DNA of 8,958 nt from Vulcanimicrobiota bacterium (GCA_019233415.1 JAFAMK010000048.1:1-8958); one strand, 5' to 3'. Shown: positions 1 through 6,199, numbered from the stretch's first letter. Numbers and translations: made by a program. The notes: a model not told the origin generated them from the letters alone.

Positions 1-273
1 TACCTGCGCGAGCGGGCGATCGTCCCGCAGCGCATCTTCACGACCTCGACCGCCGAATACCGTGAAGCGGTCGAAGCCGGCCGCGCGCCGGCCGGTTGGA
101 ACGAGCTCGTCGCGCTGCGCTCGACGCTCGAAGCGCACGCCGAGGAGCACATGGCGCGTCTCGACCGCGCCGAGCGGGAGCGCGCCGAGGCGGCGCGGCT
201 GCGTGAAGCCGGTCGGCCAGCCCGTTCGAGCGACCGTCCGTCCTTGTTGCAACGGCTGTTCGGCCGCCGCTGA
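1..273 (+). CDS. C-terminal 90 residues of an unrecognised protein (5' end outside window)
   Basis: An open frame enters from the left edge in frame 1 and ends with TGA at 271-273. The visible part is very rich in Arg, Ala and Glu. Its middle (about residues 38-75) is a charged Ala/Glu/Arg stretch with the look of a helical or coiled-coil segment, and it ends in a basic tail, LLQRLFGRR. No catalytic motif, signal peptide or membrane segment is visible. The next gene starts 67 bp downstream after a GC hairpin, so it may or may not share a transcript with nagA. I do not recognise the family and assign no function. The frame itself is credible because codon third positions are strongly G/C, as in its neighbours. 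Confidence 0.7.
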   Translation, partial: YLRERAIVPQRIFTTSTAEYREAVEAGRAPAGWNELVALRSTLEAHAEEHMARLDRAERERAEAARLREAGRPARSSDRPSLLQRLFGRR

Positions 274-303
274 CTTCACCTAACGGCAGGTTAACCGACG
301 CAA

Positions 304-326
304 GGGGGCTGGGGGTTTCCGCCCCC
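304..326 (+). terminator. GC-rich hairpin between the first gene and nagA, no T tract
   Basis: GGGGGC at 304-309 can pair with GCCCCC at 321-326, or GGGGG at 311-315 with CCCCC at 322-326 around a 6-nt loop. No T run follows, so this is not a typical intrinsic terminator. It could be a weak stop, an mRNA-stability hairpin, or chance in GC-rich DNA. It ends 14 nt before the nagA GTG and could affect nagA translation. Confidence 0.3.
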
Positions 327-340
327 GAATCGGACCGGAC

Positions 341-1510
341 GTGTCCGACACCTACATCCTCGGCCCGGCGCGTCTCGCGCTCGGCGACGGCACGCTGACC
401 CACGGTCGCGTCGCCGTTGACCGTGGGCGAATCGCTCGCATCCTCCCTGAGGACGGTCCGACCGATCTGCGCCCACCCGACGGCGCGATCATCGCCCCCG
501 GGCTGATCGACGTGCACACCAACGGCGCCGACGAGTTTCTGTTCAACCGCGATCAAGGTGCCGCGGTCGAGGTCGCTGCGCGCGCATACGCGCGCCAAGG
601 CGCGACCGGCTATCTGTCCGGGATCATGACGGCGCCGTGGGAGTCGATGATGCACGCCGCGGCCGAGGTGTCGGAGGCCGCGAACCAGCTCGTCGAAGCC
701 GGCGATCCGATCGGCGCGCGGTGCCTCGGGATTCATTTCGAAGGGCCGTTTCTCAATCCGAAGTTCAAGCGCGTGCACCGCGGCGAGTGGATCGTTCCGC
801 CGACGCTCGAACGCGCGCAGGAGATGGTCGAAGCGTGCCGCGGCGCGCTCGTCATGGTGACGTTCGCGCCGGAGATCGAAGGCGCCGACGACGTCGCGCG
901 CTTCTTCTTCGATCAGGGCATCGTGTGCTCGGCCGGGCACACCGCCGCGCACTACCGCGAAGGCGTGCTCGCGATCGGGCTCGGTTTCCGCTCGCTGACG
1001 CACGCGTTCAACGCGATGCCGCCGCTGGACCACCGCGATCCGTCGATCCTCGCCGCGTTCATTCAGGAGTCGCGCACGACGGTGCAGCTCATCGCCGACG
1101 GTTACCACGTCTCGCCGCCGATGGTCGACCTGCTCTACCGCACGCTGCACGACCGGCTCGTCCTCGCGACCGACAACATGCCGCCGGCGGGAAGCGGCTA
1201 CCGCATCGAGGGCGGCGTCGTGCGCGCGGAAGACGGCACGATCGCGGGCAGCGCGCTGCTGATGGACCAAGCCGTGCGCAACTTGATGGCGTACGCGGAC
1301 ATCCCGTTCGAGACGGCGGTCGTCAACGCGACGCGCAGCCCCGCGCGTTTGCTCAACCTCGACCGCGAGCTGGGCACGATCGAGCACGGCAAACGCGCGG
1401 ACCTGTCGATCTGGAGCGACGAGTACCAGGTCCTGGCGACGATCGTCGGCGGCATCCCGGTCTACGGTTCGGCCCACCTCTACCGCCCCTCGCGCGCGGC
1501 GAACGCCTGA
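341..1510 (+). CDS. nagA: N-acetylglucosamine-6-phosphate deacetylase
   Basis: 389 aa, the usual NagA length. The family enzyme removes acetate from GlcNAc-6-phosphate to give glucosamine-6-phosphate in the cytoplasm, in amino-sugar catabolism and cell-wall recycling. It is an amidohydrolase-fold protein. Visible landmarks are PGLIDVHTNG (His59, Asn61), the signature HFEGPFLNP with metal ligand Glu134, SAGHT (His200), THAFNAMPPL (His221), substrate-side His256 in DGYHV, and the catalytic Asp278 in ATDNMPPAG. The C-terminal GTIEHGKRADLSIW is the standard end of the barrel passing back to the small beta domain. The start is GTG at 341; the Shine-Dalgarno is weak, so a different start nearby is possible. 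It is followed after 1 bp by the crotonase-like gene, so it is probably cotranscribed. No nagB or sugar transporter lies in the window. Confidence 0.95.
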   Translation: MSDTYILGPARLALGDGTLTHGRVAVDRGRIARILPEDGPTDLRPPDGAIIAPGLIDVHTNGADEFLFNRDQGAAVEVAARAYARQGATGYLSGIMTAPWESMMHAAAEVSEAANQLVEAGDPIGARCLGIHFEGPFLNPKFKRVHRGEWIVPPTLERAQEMVEACRGALVMVTFAPEIEGADDVARFFFDQGIVCSAGHTAAHYREGVLAIGLGFRSLTHAFNAMPPLDHRDPSILAAFIQESRTTVQLIADGYHVSPPMVDLLYRTLHDRLVLATDNMPPAGSGYRIEGGVVRAEDGTIAGSALLMDQAVRNLMAYADIPFETAVVNATRSPARLLNLDRELGTIEHGKRADLSIWSDEYQVLATIVGGIPVYGSAHLYRPSRAANA

Positions 1511-1511
1511 G

Positions 1512-2258
1512 ATGACGGCGACGGGTGTAACGGTGACGGACCAGGACGGCGTTCGGCACGTCGTCCTCGACCGGCCCGACAAGAAGAACGCGCTGACCGG
1601 CGCGATGTACGGAGTGCTGGCTGACGCCGTCCACTCGGCGGAGCGCGACGACGTCGGCGCTCTGCTGCTGACGGCGCGCGGCGACACGTTCACCGCCGGC
1701 AACGACCTGCGTGATTTCCTCGACGCGCCGCCGCAGAACGACAGCGCGCCAGTGATCCGGTTTCTGCTCGCGCTGGCGACGACCGACGTCCCGCTCGTCG
1801 CGGCGGTTCGCGGCGCGGCGGTCGGCGTCGGAACGACACTGCTGCTGCACTGCGACCTCGTCTACGCCGCGCCGTCGGCACGCTTCATGGTGCCGTTCGT
1901 CGACCTCGGGCTCGTTCCCGAGGCGGCGAGTAGCGTACTGCTTCCGCGCCGGATCGGCCGCGCGCGCGCCGGCGCCGCGCTCTTCCTCGGCGAGGCGATC
2001 GACGCGCAGCGCGCGTACGACGAGGGAATCGTGACGAAGCTGGTCGAGGACGGCGCGCTGGACGCGACGGCCGAGGCCGCGGCGCGCGCGATCGCGGCGA
2101 AGCCGCGCCAGGCGGTGCGCCAGACGAAACGGCTCGTCAGCCACGACCGCGAGGCGATCGTCGCGACGATCGCGCGCGAGAGCGCGGCGTTCCGCGAGCG
2201 GCTCGCCTCCGACGAGGCGCGCGCCGCGATGACGGCGTTCTTCACCCGCGGACGCTGA
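1512..2258 (+). CDS. Enoyl-CoA hydratase/isomerase family protein, ECI2/PECI-like
   Basis: 248 aa, the length of a single-domain crotonase. The N-terminal LDRPDKKNALT, the TAGNDLRDFL segment (about 61-70) and RGAAVGVGTTLLLHCD (100-115) form the CoA and oxyanion-hole core. The two catalytic glutamates of classical hydratase are absent: the positions fall on Thr109 and Phe129. Instead the protein has PFVDLGLVPEAASS with Glu137. That matches the delta3,delta2-enoyl-CoA isomerase pattern (yeast Eci1, human ECI2), where this Glu is the catalytic base. My inference is therefore an isomerase acting on unsaturated acyl-CoAs rather than a hydratase, though PaaG-like activities are not excluded. It starts 1 bp after the nagA stop with no clear Shine-Dalgarno, which points to translational coupling, and is followed after 11 bp by the SDR gene. 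Confidence 0.88.
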   Translation: MTATGVTVTDQDGVRHVVLDRPDKKNALTGAMYGVLADAVHSAERDDVGALLLTARGDTFTAGNDLRDFLDAPPQNDSAPVIRFLLALATTDVPLVAAVRGAAVGVGTTLLLHCDLVYAAPSARFMVPFVDLGLVPEAASSVLLPRRIGRARAGAALFLGEAIDAQRAYDEGIVTKLVEDGALDATAEAAARAIAAKPRQAVRQTKRLVSHDREAIVATIARESAAFRERLASDEARAAMTAFFTRGR

Positions 2259-2269
2259 GGAGAGAACGC

Positions 2270-3094
2270 GTGAGCCTGGCGGGGAAGACCCTGTTCATCA
2301 CCGGCGCGAGCCGCGGGATCGGCCTCGCAATCGGGCTCCGCGCCGCGCGCGACGGCGCGAACGTCGTCGTCGCCGCAAAGACCGTCGAGCCGCACCCGAA
2401 GCTGCCGGGGACGATCCACACCGCTGCGGCGGAGATTGAAGCCGCCGGCGGCCACGCGCTCGCGGTGCAGTGCGACGTGCGCTCGGAAGACGACATCGCG
2501 CGCGCGGTGAGCGCCGCGGTCGAGCGCTTCGGCGGGATCGACATTGTGGTGAACAACGCCAGCGCGATCCGTCTCGGCGGCACCGCGCAAATCGATGCGA
2601 AAGCGTTCGACCTGATGACCGCGATCGGCCCGCGCGCCGTCTATCTCGTCACGCGCGCGGCACTGCCGCATCTGGAGAAGTCGGCGAACGCGCACATCCT
2701 GACGCTCTCCCCGCCGATCGCGCTCGGCTCGGCCTGGGTCGGCCGCGCGCCGGCCTACGCGTTCAAGAAGTACGGCATGTCGCTGCTGACGCTCGGCTTT
2801 GCGGCGGAGTTCCGCAAACAGGGAATCGCGGCGAACACGCTCTGGCCGCGCACGACGATCGCGACGGCCGCGGTGCAGAACCTGCTCGGCGGAGACGCGA
2901 TGATGCGCGCCTCACGCACGCCGGAGATCGTCGCCGACGCCGCCCATGCGATCCTCACCCGAGACGCGCGCACATGCACCGGCAACACCTTCATCGACGA
3001 CGACGTCCTGCGCGAAGCCGGCGTGACCGACCTCGCGCACTACGCCGTCACGCCGGGCGTCGAACTGGCCGAGGACATCTTCCTCGACGCGTAG
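2270..3094 (+). CDS. Short-chain dehydrogenase/reductase, HSDL2-like
   Basis: 274 aa, classical SDR fold for NAD(P)(H)-dependent oxidoreduction. The cofactor motif TGASRGIG is at 11-18, the adenine-ring Asp at 69 (CDV), NNAS at 95-98, and catalytic Ser147, Tyr163 and Lys167 (YAFKK). The stretches HILTLSPP, KYGMSLLTLGFAAEF, ANTLWPRTTIATAA, and the C-terminal GNTFIDDD and YAVTPG follow human HSDL2 almost block for block. The SCP2 sterol-carrier domain that follows in HSDL2 is missing. The Asn of the usual SDR tetrad (VNTRG in HSDL2) is replaced by Gly120 (AIGPRA). GTG start at 2270 with GAGGAGAG at 2257-2264 as ribosome binding site. Third gene of the nagA run. The substrate is unknown; a fatty-acyl or related lipid metabolite is the reasonable guess from HSDL2 and the preceding isomerase. 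Confidence 0.92.
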   Translation: MSLAGKTLFITGASRGIGLAIGLRAARDGANVVVAAKTVEPHPKLPGTIHTAAAEIEAAGGHALAVQCDVRSEDDIARAVSAAVERFGGIDIVVNNASAIRLGGTAQIDAKAFDLMTAIGPRAVYLVTRAALPHLEKSANAHILTLSPPIALGSAWVGRAPAYAFKKYGMSLLTLGFAAEFRKQGIAANTLWPRTTIATAAVQNLLGGDAMMRASRTPEIVADAAHAILTRDARTCTGNTFIDDDVLREAGVTDLAHYAVTPGVELAEDIFLDA

Positions 3095-3106
3095 CGCCAG
3101 CGCCGG

Positions 3107-4411
3107 CTAGACGAATCCGCGCGCCGGAAACGCAGCGTCGCGCTGGAGCCAGTTACGCGGCGAGTAAAGTGCTCGGCCGTCGACGGCGTGCAGCGTGTAC
3201 GCGTGGCGTGAGGTCGCCGAGCGGTTCGGCGCGCTGTAATGCGGCAGCAAGCCGTGGAAGACGACGAGCGTCCCGGCCTCGACTTCGATCGCTTCCGCCT
3301 CTGCTTCGGACGGCCACGGCGTGTCGTCGAGCCGTTCGAGCCGGCTTCCGCCGTCATCGACGACGAAGCGTTCGCGCAGGGGCGTGCGGTGACCACCGCG
3401 CTCCACCCACAGACAGCCGTTGCTGCGGTCAGCATGTTCGAGCGCGAACCACAGCGTCGTCACCGTGCTCGGCTCGGTGTCGAAGTACGTCGCGTCCTGG
3501 TGCCAGCGCACCTCACCGCCGATGCGCGGCTGCTTGAAAATGTACATCGACTGGTAGATCAACGGCTCCGCGAGTCCCAGCCCGCGCACGAGCGCGTCGA
3601 ATCGGGGACCATGCGAGAACCGCTCGAACACCGGATCGAGGTCGTGCATCGCGTGCCCGACCTTGTTGATCGACAACTCCTTCGGTTGCCGCAGCGCACC
3701 CGACGCATCGAACGCCTCCTCTTCGAAGAAGCACCGCACCGTCGTTCCTGACGTCAGAAAATACTCGTCCGACTTCGTTGACGACTCGTCGCGCGTCGTG
3801 AAGATGCCGGCTGCAACCGAGGGATCAAACGCATCAACGATCTCCGCCGCTCGCATGCGCAACGCGGCGATCGCCGCGGCCGACACGAAGCCCGGAACGA
3901 CGAGGAATCCGTCGCGCTCGAAACGACTGCGAAGCGAAGCGCCGCCGTCGAGGCGAAGTTCCATGAAGGTCGCGTGGCGGTAGTCGACCTCGCCGTACGG
4001 TTCGCACTCCGTGAACCCAAGGGACTGATAGAGCCGGTAAGCCGCGACCAACTGCTCGCGGTCGGTGTCGAGCACGACACGGCGGCACCCGAGTTCCCGC
4101 GCGCGTTCGATCAGTGCCACCATCAGCGCGCGGGCAACGCCGCGACCGCGAAAGGCATGCCGCGTGTAGAGCCGCTTGACGACTGCGCTTCCGTCGTCCA
4201 GGTGCTCCATGACGACGCATCCGGCCGGCTCGCCATCGACCCGAGCGACGAATGCGGCGCTGGGATCGGCGTAATAAGCCGCAAGATCGCGCAGCGCGGG
4301 AGCGAGGTCGTGCCGGAGGTCGGCGGGCAGATCGTCGTTGTACTCGACGAGCAGCGCGCCGAACCGCCGGAACTCCTCGCTTCCCTGCGCTCGAACGACG
4401 GTCGCGGCCAT
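3107..4411 (-). CDS. Fusion of GNAT N-acetyltransferase and PHYHD1-like phytanoyl-CoA dioxygenase domain
   Basis: 434 aa from ATG at 4411 to TAG at 3109-3107. Residues 1-153 are a GNAT domain: beta strands AFVARVDGEPAGCVVM, the acetyl-CoA loop RGRGVA (88-93) and the C-terminal AAYRLYQSLGFTECEPYGE. After a linker of a few residues (DGGASLRS), residues 164-434 form a PhyH-family Fe(II)/2-oxoglutarate dioxygenase closest to human PHYHD1. Landmarks are SINKVGHAMHDLDPVF, YQSMYIFKQPRIGGEV, the iron ligands WHQDATYF (His304, Asp306) and distal His391 in LPHYSAP, and the 2-oxoglutarate Arg402. The frame runs through the joint without a break. The start lies 7 nt after the XRE gene stop with only a weak Shine-Dalgarno, so it probably depends on upstream translation. 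It is the last gene of the HNH unit and converges on the SDR gene. No substrate for either domain is evident. Confidence 0.9.
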   Translation of the reverse strand: MAATVVRAQGSEEFRRFGALLVEYNDDLPADLRHDLAPALRDLAAYYADPSAAFVARVDGEPAGCVVMEHLDDGSAVVKRLYTRHAFRGRGVARALMVALIERARELGCRRVVLDTDREQLVAAYRLYQSLGFTECEPYGEVDYRHATFMELRLDGGASLRSRFERDGFLVVPGFVSAAAIAALRMRAAEIVDAFDPSVAAGIFTTRDESSTKSDEYFLTSGTTVRCFFEEEAFDASGALRQPKELSINKVGHAMHDLDPVFERFSHGPRFDALVRGLGLAEPLIYQSMYIFKQPRIGGEVRWHQDATYFDTEPSTVTTLWFALEHADRSNGCLWVERGGHRTPLRERFVVDDGGSRLERLDDTPWPSEAEAEAIEVEAGTLVVFHGLLPHYSAPNRSATSRHAYTLHAVDGRALYSPRNWLQRDAAFPARGFV

Positions 4412-4418
4412 ACCGTCG

Positions 4419-4736
4419 TTAGGTTGTCGCGCCCGACACCTCTTCCCTGGATGACATGTCATCCTGAGGTTTGGATACCCCGTCATCCTGAGCTTGTCGA
4501 AGGGCGTTGTCGGCGACGAGGAGGTCCTCGACCCGAACGCCCAGCGCCTTCGCCAGGCGGCAGAGCTGTCGGAGTCCGACGTTCTGCCGCCCGGCCTCGA
4601 CGTTGGCGATCGACGGCCGGCTGATCCCGGATCGTCCCGCGAGCTGGAGCTGCGTGAGGCCATTGCCTGCACGCAGCGCCCGAACCCGTGCGCCGATCCG
4701 GCGGCGGAGCATCTCGGAGCAGTCCATGTCGATCAT
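4419..4736 (-). CDS. Small XRE-family helix-turn-helix DNA-binding protein
   Basis: 105 aa. Residues 11-73 are a Cro/C1-type HTH: RIGARVRALRAGNGLTQLQL, recognition helix ISRPSIANVEAGRQN, then LCRLAKALGVRVEDLL. The start ATG at 4736 overlaps the TGA of the HNH gene (ATGA), and AGGAG at 4749-4745 is a suitable ribosome binding site, so the two are translationally coupled. The C-terminal tail from about residue 77 does not look like part of the domain. It is the translation of a dispersed-type short repeat (4449-4504), giving the typical ALRQAQDDG pattern. The protein would bind DNA as a repressor or activator. Its target is unknown; the divergent promoters at 6802-6926 and its own operon are candidates. 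No toxin gene is recognisable beside it. Confidence 0.9.
   Translation of the reverse strand: MIDMDCSEMLRRRIGARVRALRAGNGLTQLQLAGRSGISRPSIANVEAGRQNVGLRQLCRLAKALGVRVEDLLVADNALRQAQDDGVSKPQDDMSSREEVSGATT
4449..4504. repeat. Short dispersed-type repeat with two diverged copies, one ending in a 16-bp palindrome
   Basis: GTCATCCTGAG occurs at 4458-4468 and again at 4482-4492. The second copy continues as CTTGTCGAAGG, a form I recognise from memory as a very common short intergenic repeat in many high-GC genomes. GGATGACATGTCATCC at 4449-4464 is a perfect palindrome. The element sits inside the 3' end of the XRE gene and supplies its last roughly 27 codons, ending 37 nt before the start of the next gene. 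It may be an insertion that extended the coding frame. Confidence 0.7.
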
Positions 4737-5260
4737 GACACGCGCTCCTCGATCCCCACGCTGTAGAGCGCGAGGTACTTCACCCACTCGTCGGGCGCGG
4801 TGTGACGGCGCACGACGACCCACGGGATGAACCGCGGCTCGCGCGGCACGCGCCGCAGCGGCATCCGCGCCTCGTCCGGCGTGCGGTCGCCCTTGCGGGC
4901 GTTGCACGTCGAGCAGGACGCGACCAGGTTCTCCCACACGGAACGGCCGCCACGGCTGCGCGGGATGACGTGATCGACCGTCATCTCGCGACCGCTGTGC
5001 GTTCCGCAGTAGGCGCAGGTGTACTTGTCGCGCAGCAGGACGTTCTTCTTCGTCAGCGCGACTTTCTTACGGTGGCGCTTGACGAAGTAGAGCAGACGCA
5101 CGACGGACGGCAGCGGAAAAGCGACCGACGTGGTGCGAATCTCCCGGTCGCCCCGGTGGACGATCTCGACCTTGCGCGCGAAGAGCATGCGCACCGCGCG
5201 CGCGAGGTCGACGATCCCCAGGGGCTCATAGGTGAAATTCAAGAGCAAGACGTCGCTCAC
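4733..5260 (-). CDS. HNH nuclease-family protein (McrA-type, zinc-binding)
   Basis: 175 aa from a GTG at 5260. The N-terminal VLLLNFTYEPLGIVDLARAV and LPSVVRLLYFV segments are typical of a widespread bacterial HNH family of about 170 aa (McrA-like, COG1403). The catalytic HNH core has a zinc knuckle C82-x2-C85 (CAYC) and C116-x2-C119 (CSTC), the DH pair Asp96-His97 in VDHVIPRSRGG, Asn111 in WENLVA, and NARKGDRTP. Zinc cysteines and metal residues are intact, so it should be an active DNA nuclease or nickase. The family's biological role is not established. It is the first protein gene after the tRNA array, 57 nt beyond the tRNA-Gly gene on the same strand, and overlaps the XRE start by 4 nt. 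Confidence 0.92.
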   Translation of the reverse strand: MSDVLLLNFTYEPLGIVDLARAVRMLFARKVEIVHRGDREIRTTSVAFPLPSVVRLLYFVKRHRKKVALTKKNVLLRDKYTCAYCGTHSGREMTVDHVIPRSRGGRSVWENLVASCSTCNARKGDRTPDEARMPLRRVPREPRFIPWVVVRRHTAPDEWVKYLALYSVGIEERVS

Positions 5261-5263
5261 GCC

Positions 5264-5276
5264 GGATCACCTCCTT
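5264..5276 (-). promoter_or_regulatory. Extended Shine-Dalgarno of the HNH gene, perfect 13-nt anti-SD complement
   Basis: On the minus strand AAGGAGGTGATCC ends 3 nt before the GTG. This is complementary over all 13 positions to the conserved bacterial 16S rRNA 3' end (GGATCACCTCCTT), and the GGAGG core is 9 nt from the start. It supports GTG 5260 as the start codon and predicts unusually strong ribosome recruitment. Confidence 0.85.
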
Positions 5277-5317
5277 GTCGTGGATGTCGTGAGCTTCCGT
5301 GATTTTGGTTCAAACGT

Positions 5318-5391
5318 TGGAGCGGATCGCGGGAATCGAACCCACGTTGCCGGCTTGGCACGCCGAGGTACTGCCACTGTACGAGATCCGC
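5318..5391 (-). tRNA. tRNA-Gly(GCC)
   Basis: Acceptor GCGGATC/GATCCGC, D stem GTAC/GTAC, anticodon loop GTGCCAA (anticodon GCC), T loop TTCGATT. U73 as expected for bacterial tRNA-Gly, CCA encoded. Last tRNA of the array, 57 nt before the HNH start. Confidence 0.96.
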
Positions 5392-5396
5392 GGAAT

Positions 5397-5471
5397 TGGC
5401 AACCGGTGCGGGGATCGAACCCGGCGTCGACGCGTTGAGAATGCGCCATCCTGCCACTAGACGAACCGGTC
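5397..5471 (-). tRNA. tRNA-Glu(CTC)
   Basis: Acceptor GACCGGT/ACCGGTT closed by a G1-U72 wobble, typical Glu D-arm TCGTCTAGTGGCAGGA, loop TTCTCAA (anticodon CTC), T loop TTCGATC, G73, CCA encoded. Two mismatches are visible: A31-C39 in the anticodon stem and C49-C65 in the T stem, so the gene is somewhat degraded or specialised. Confidence 0.93.
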
Positions 5472-5474
5472 ATT

Positions 5475-5548
5475 TGGCGGTCCCGGCGGGAATCGAACCC
5501 GCGCCTTCTCCTCGACAGAGAGTTGCGCTTCCACTGCGCTACGAGACC
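5475..5548 (-). tRNA. tRNA-Asp(GTC)
   Basis: Acceptor GGTCTCG/CGGGACC, D stem GCGC/GCGC, loop CTGTCGA (anticodon GTC), T arm GCGGG/CCCGC, G73, CCA encoded. Odd points: G37 where tRNA-Asp usually has A37, a 4-nt variable loop, an A27-A43 mismatch and U31-G39. GTC fits best because it puts U33 in register; CGA would need a less paired stem and a class II arm. Confidence 0.9.
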
Positions 5549-5550
5549 AT

Positions 5551-5639
5551 TGGCGGATGGCTGACGAGTCGAACGCCGAGCGCTCATCACGCCCCCTCGG
5601 TTTTCGAGACCGATCGCCGTCCACACGGCGGAGCCATCC
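5551..5639 (-). tRNA. tRNA-Ser(CGA)
   Basis: Class II tRNA of 89 nt. Acceptor GGATGGC/GCCATCC, anticodon stem TCGGT/ACCGA, loop CTCGAAA (anticodon CGA), long variable arm, T loop TTCGACT, G73, CCA encoded. The outermost T-stem pair (C49-A65) is mismatched. Confidence 0.94.
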
Positions 5640-5647
5640 ATGAATTG

Positions 5648-5719
5648 AGGCGCAGGCGCGAGTCGAACGCGCTCGTAACGGTCTTGCAGACCGCAGCCTT
5701 CCCACTTGGCTACTGCGCC
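5648..5719 (-). tRNA. tRNA-Cys(GCA)
   Basis: Acceptor GGCGCAG/CTGCGCC, loop CTGCAAG (anticodon GCA), T arm GCGCG/CGCGC with TTCGACT, and U73, the main cysteine identity base. The next three nucleotides read CAA, so CCA must be added after transcription. Confidence 0.95.
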
Positions 5720-5723
5720 GAAC

Positions 5724-5798
5724 TGGTGCCGACCGTGGGACTCGAACCCACATCGTTCCGCTTAAAAGGCGGATGCTCTGACGTTGAGCTATGTCGGC
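5724..5798 (-). tRNA. tRNA-Lys(TTT)
   Basis: Acceptor GCCGACA/GGTCGGC with one A7-G66 mismatch, anticodon stem TCCGC/GCGGA, loop CTTTTAA (anticodon TTT), T arm GTGGG/CCCAC, A73, CCA encoded. Confidence 0.95.
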
Positions 5799-5840
5799 TC
5801 AACCGCGTGCGCGTCGCCCCTACCTCCGCGAGTGCGCGAT

Positions 5841-5861
5841 GCTCGCCGACCGATGGCGAGC
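5841..5861. other. Perfect 7-bp hairpin in the widest intra-array spacer
   Basis: GCTCGCC at 5841-5847 and GGCGAGC at 5855-5861 pair around a 7-nt loop, in the 74-nt gap between tRNA-Pro and tRNA-Lys. No T run follows on either strand and no T-arm is present, so it is neither a terminator nor a tRNA remnant I can support. It may be a processing site in the precursor. Confidence 0.4.
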
Positions 5862-5872
5862 TTACCAGGTGA

Positions 5873-5950
5873 TGGCAAGGACGACAGGATTCGAACCTGC
5901 GATCTCTCCCGCCCGAGGGGAGCGCGGTGACCAAGCTCCGCTACGTCCTT
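5873..5950 (-). tRNA. tRNA-Pro(CGG)
   Basis: Acceptor AAGGACG/CGTCCTT, anticodon stem CTCCC/GGGAG, loop CTCGGGC (anticodon CGG, G37), T arm GCAGG/CCTGT with TTCGAAT, CCA encoded. Base 73 is G and the first pair is A1-U72, whereas bacterial tRNA-Pro normally has C1-G72 and A73. Confidence 0.94.
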
Positions 5951-5951
5951 C

Positions 5952-6026
5952 TGGTTGCGGCGGCGGGACTCGAACCCGCGCCGAACGGCGTATGAAGCCG
6001 CTGCCCTGCCGCTGGGCGACGCCGCA
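5952..6026 (-). tRNA. tRNA-Met(CAT), elongator-like
   Basis: Acceptor TGCGGCG/CGCCGCA, fully paired. Anticodon stem GCGGC/GCCGT, loop TTCATAC (anticodon CAT), T arm GCGGG/CCCGC, A73, CCA encoded. The 1-72 pair is formed and positions 29-31 are not GGG, so it is not an initiator. A lysidine-modified tRNA-Ile(CAT) cannot be excluded from sequence alone. Confidence 0.92.
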
Positions 6027-6031
6027 TCGAA

Positions 6032-6116
6032 TGGTCCCGGGTGAGGGATTCGAACCCCCAATGCGCGGTGCGCCACTGAGTTACAGTCAGCTGCCCTACC
6101 ATTAGGCGAACCCGGG
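6032..6116 (-). tRNA. tRNA-Tyr(GTA)
   Basis: Class II tRNA of 85 nt. Acceptor CCCGGGT/ACCCGGG, anticodon stem GCTGA/TCAGT, loop CTGTAAC (anticodon GTA), variable arm with GCGC/GCGC stem, T loop TTCGAAT, A73, CCA encoded. The first pair is C1-G72, while bacterial tRNA-Tyr normally carries G1-C72. Confidence 0.94.
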
Positions 6117-6120
6117 AAAG

Positions 6121-6191
6121 CTCCGATGCTTCGACTTGAACGAAGATCGGGCGGGTAACAACCGCCTGCACTACCGTTGTGCTACATCGGA
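6121..6191 (-). tRNA. tRNA-Asn(GTT)
   Basis: Acceptor TCCGATG/CATCGGA, D stem GCAC/GTGC, loop TTGTTAC (anticodon GTT), T arm CTTCG/CGAAG with TTCAAGT, G73. The following bases read CTT, so CCA is not encoded. Confidence 0.95.
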
Positions 6192-6199
6192 ATGAAATG

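Noticed and set aside
38..1702. Long minus-strand open frames opposite nagA and the crotonase gene, and similar shadow frames elsewhere
   Set aside because: They are Arg/Ala/Asp-rich antisense frames produced by high GC, with no domain motifs, while the other strand codes for recognisable enzymes.
5264..5276. Plus-strand GGATCACCTCCTT looks like the 3' end of a 16S rRNA gene
   Set aside because: The sequence to its left codes for the HNH protein on the other strand, and no other 16S sequence is present. It is the extended Shine-Dalgarno of that gene.
5799..5872. Degenerate fifteenth tRNA in the spacer between Pro and Lys
   Set aside because: No T-arm or anticodon arm can be found, only a 7-bp hairpin.
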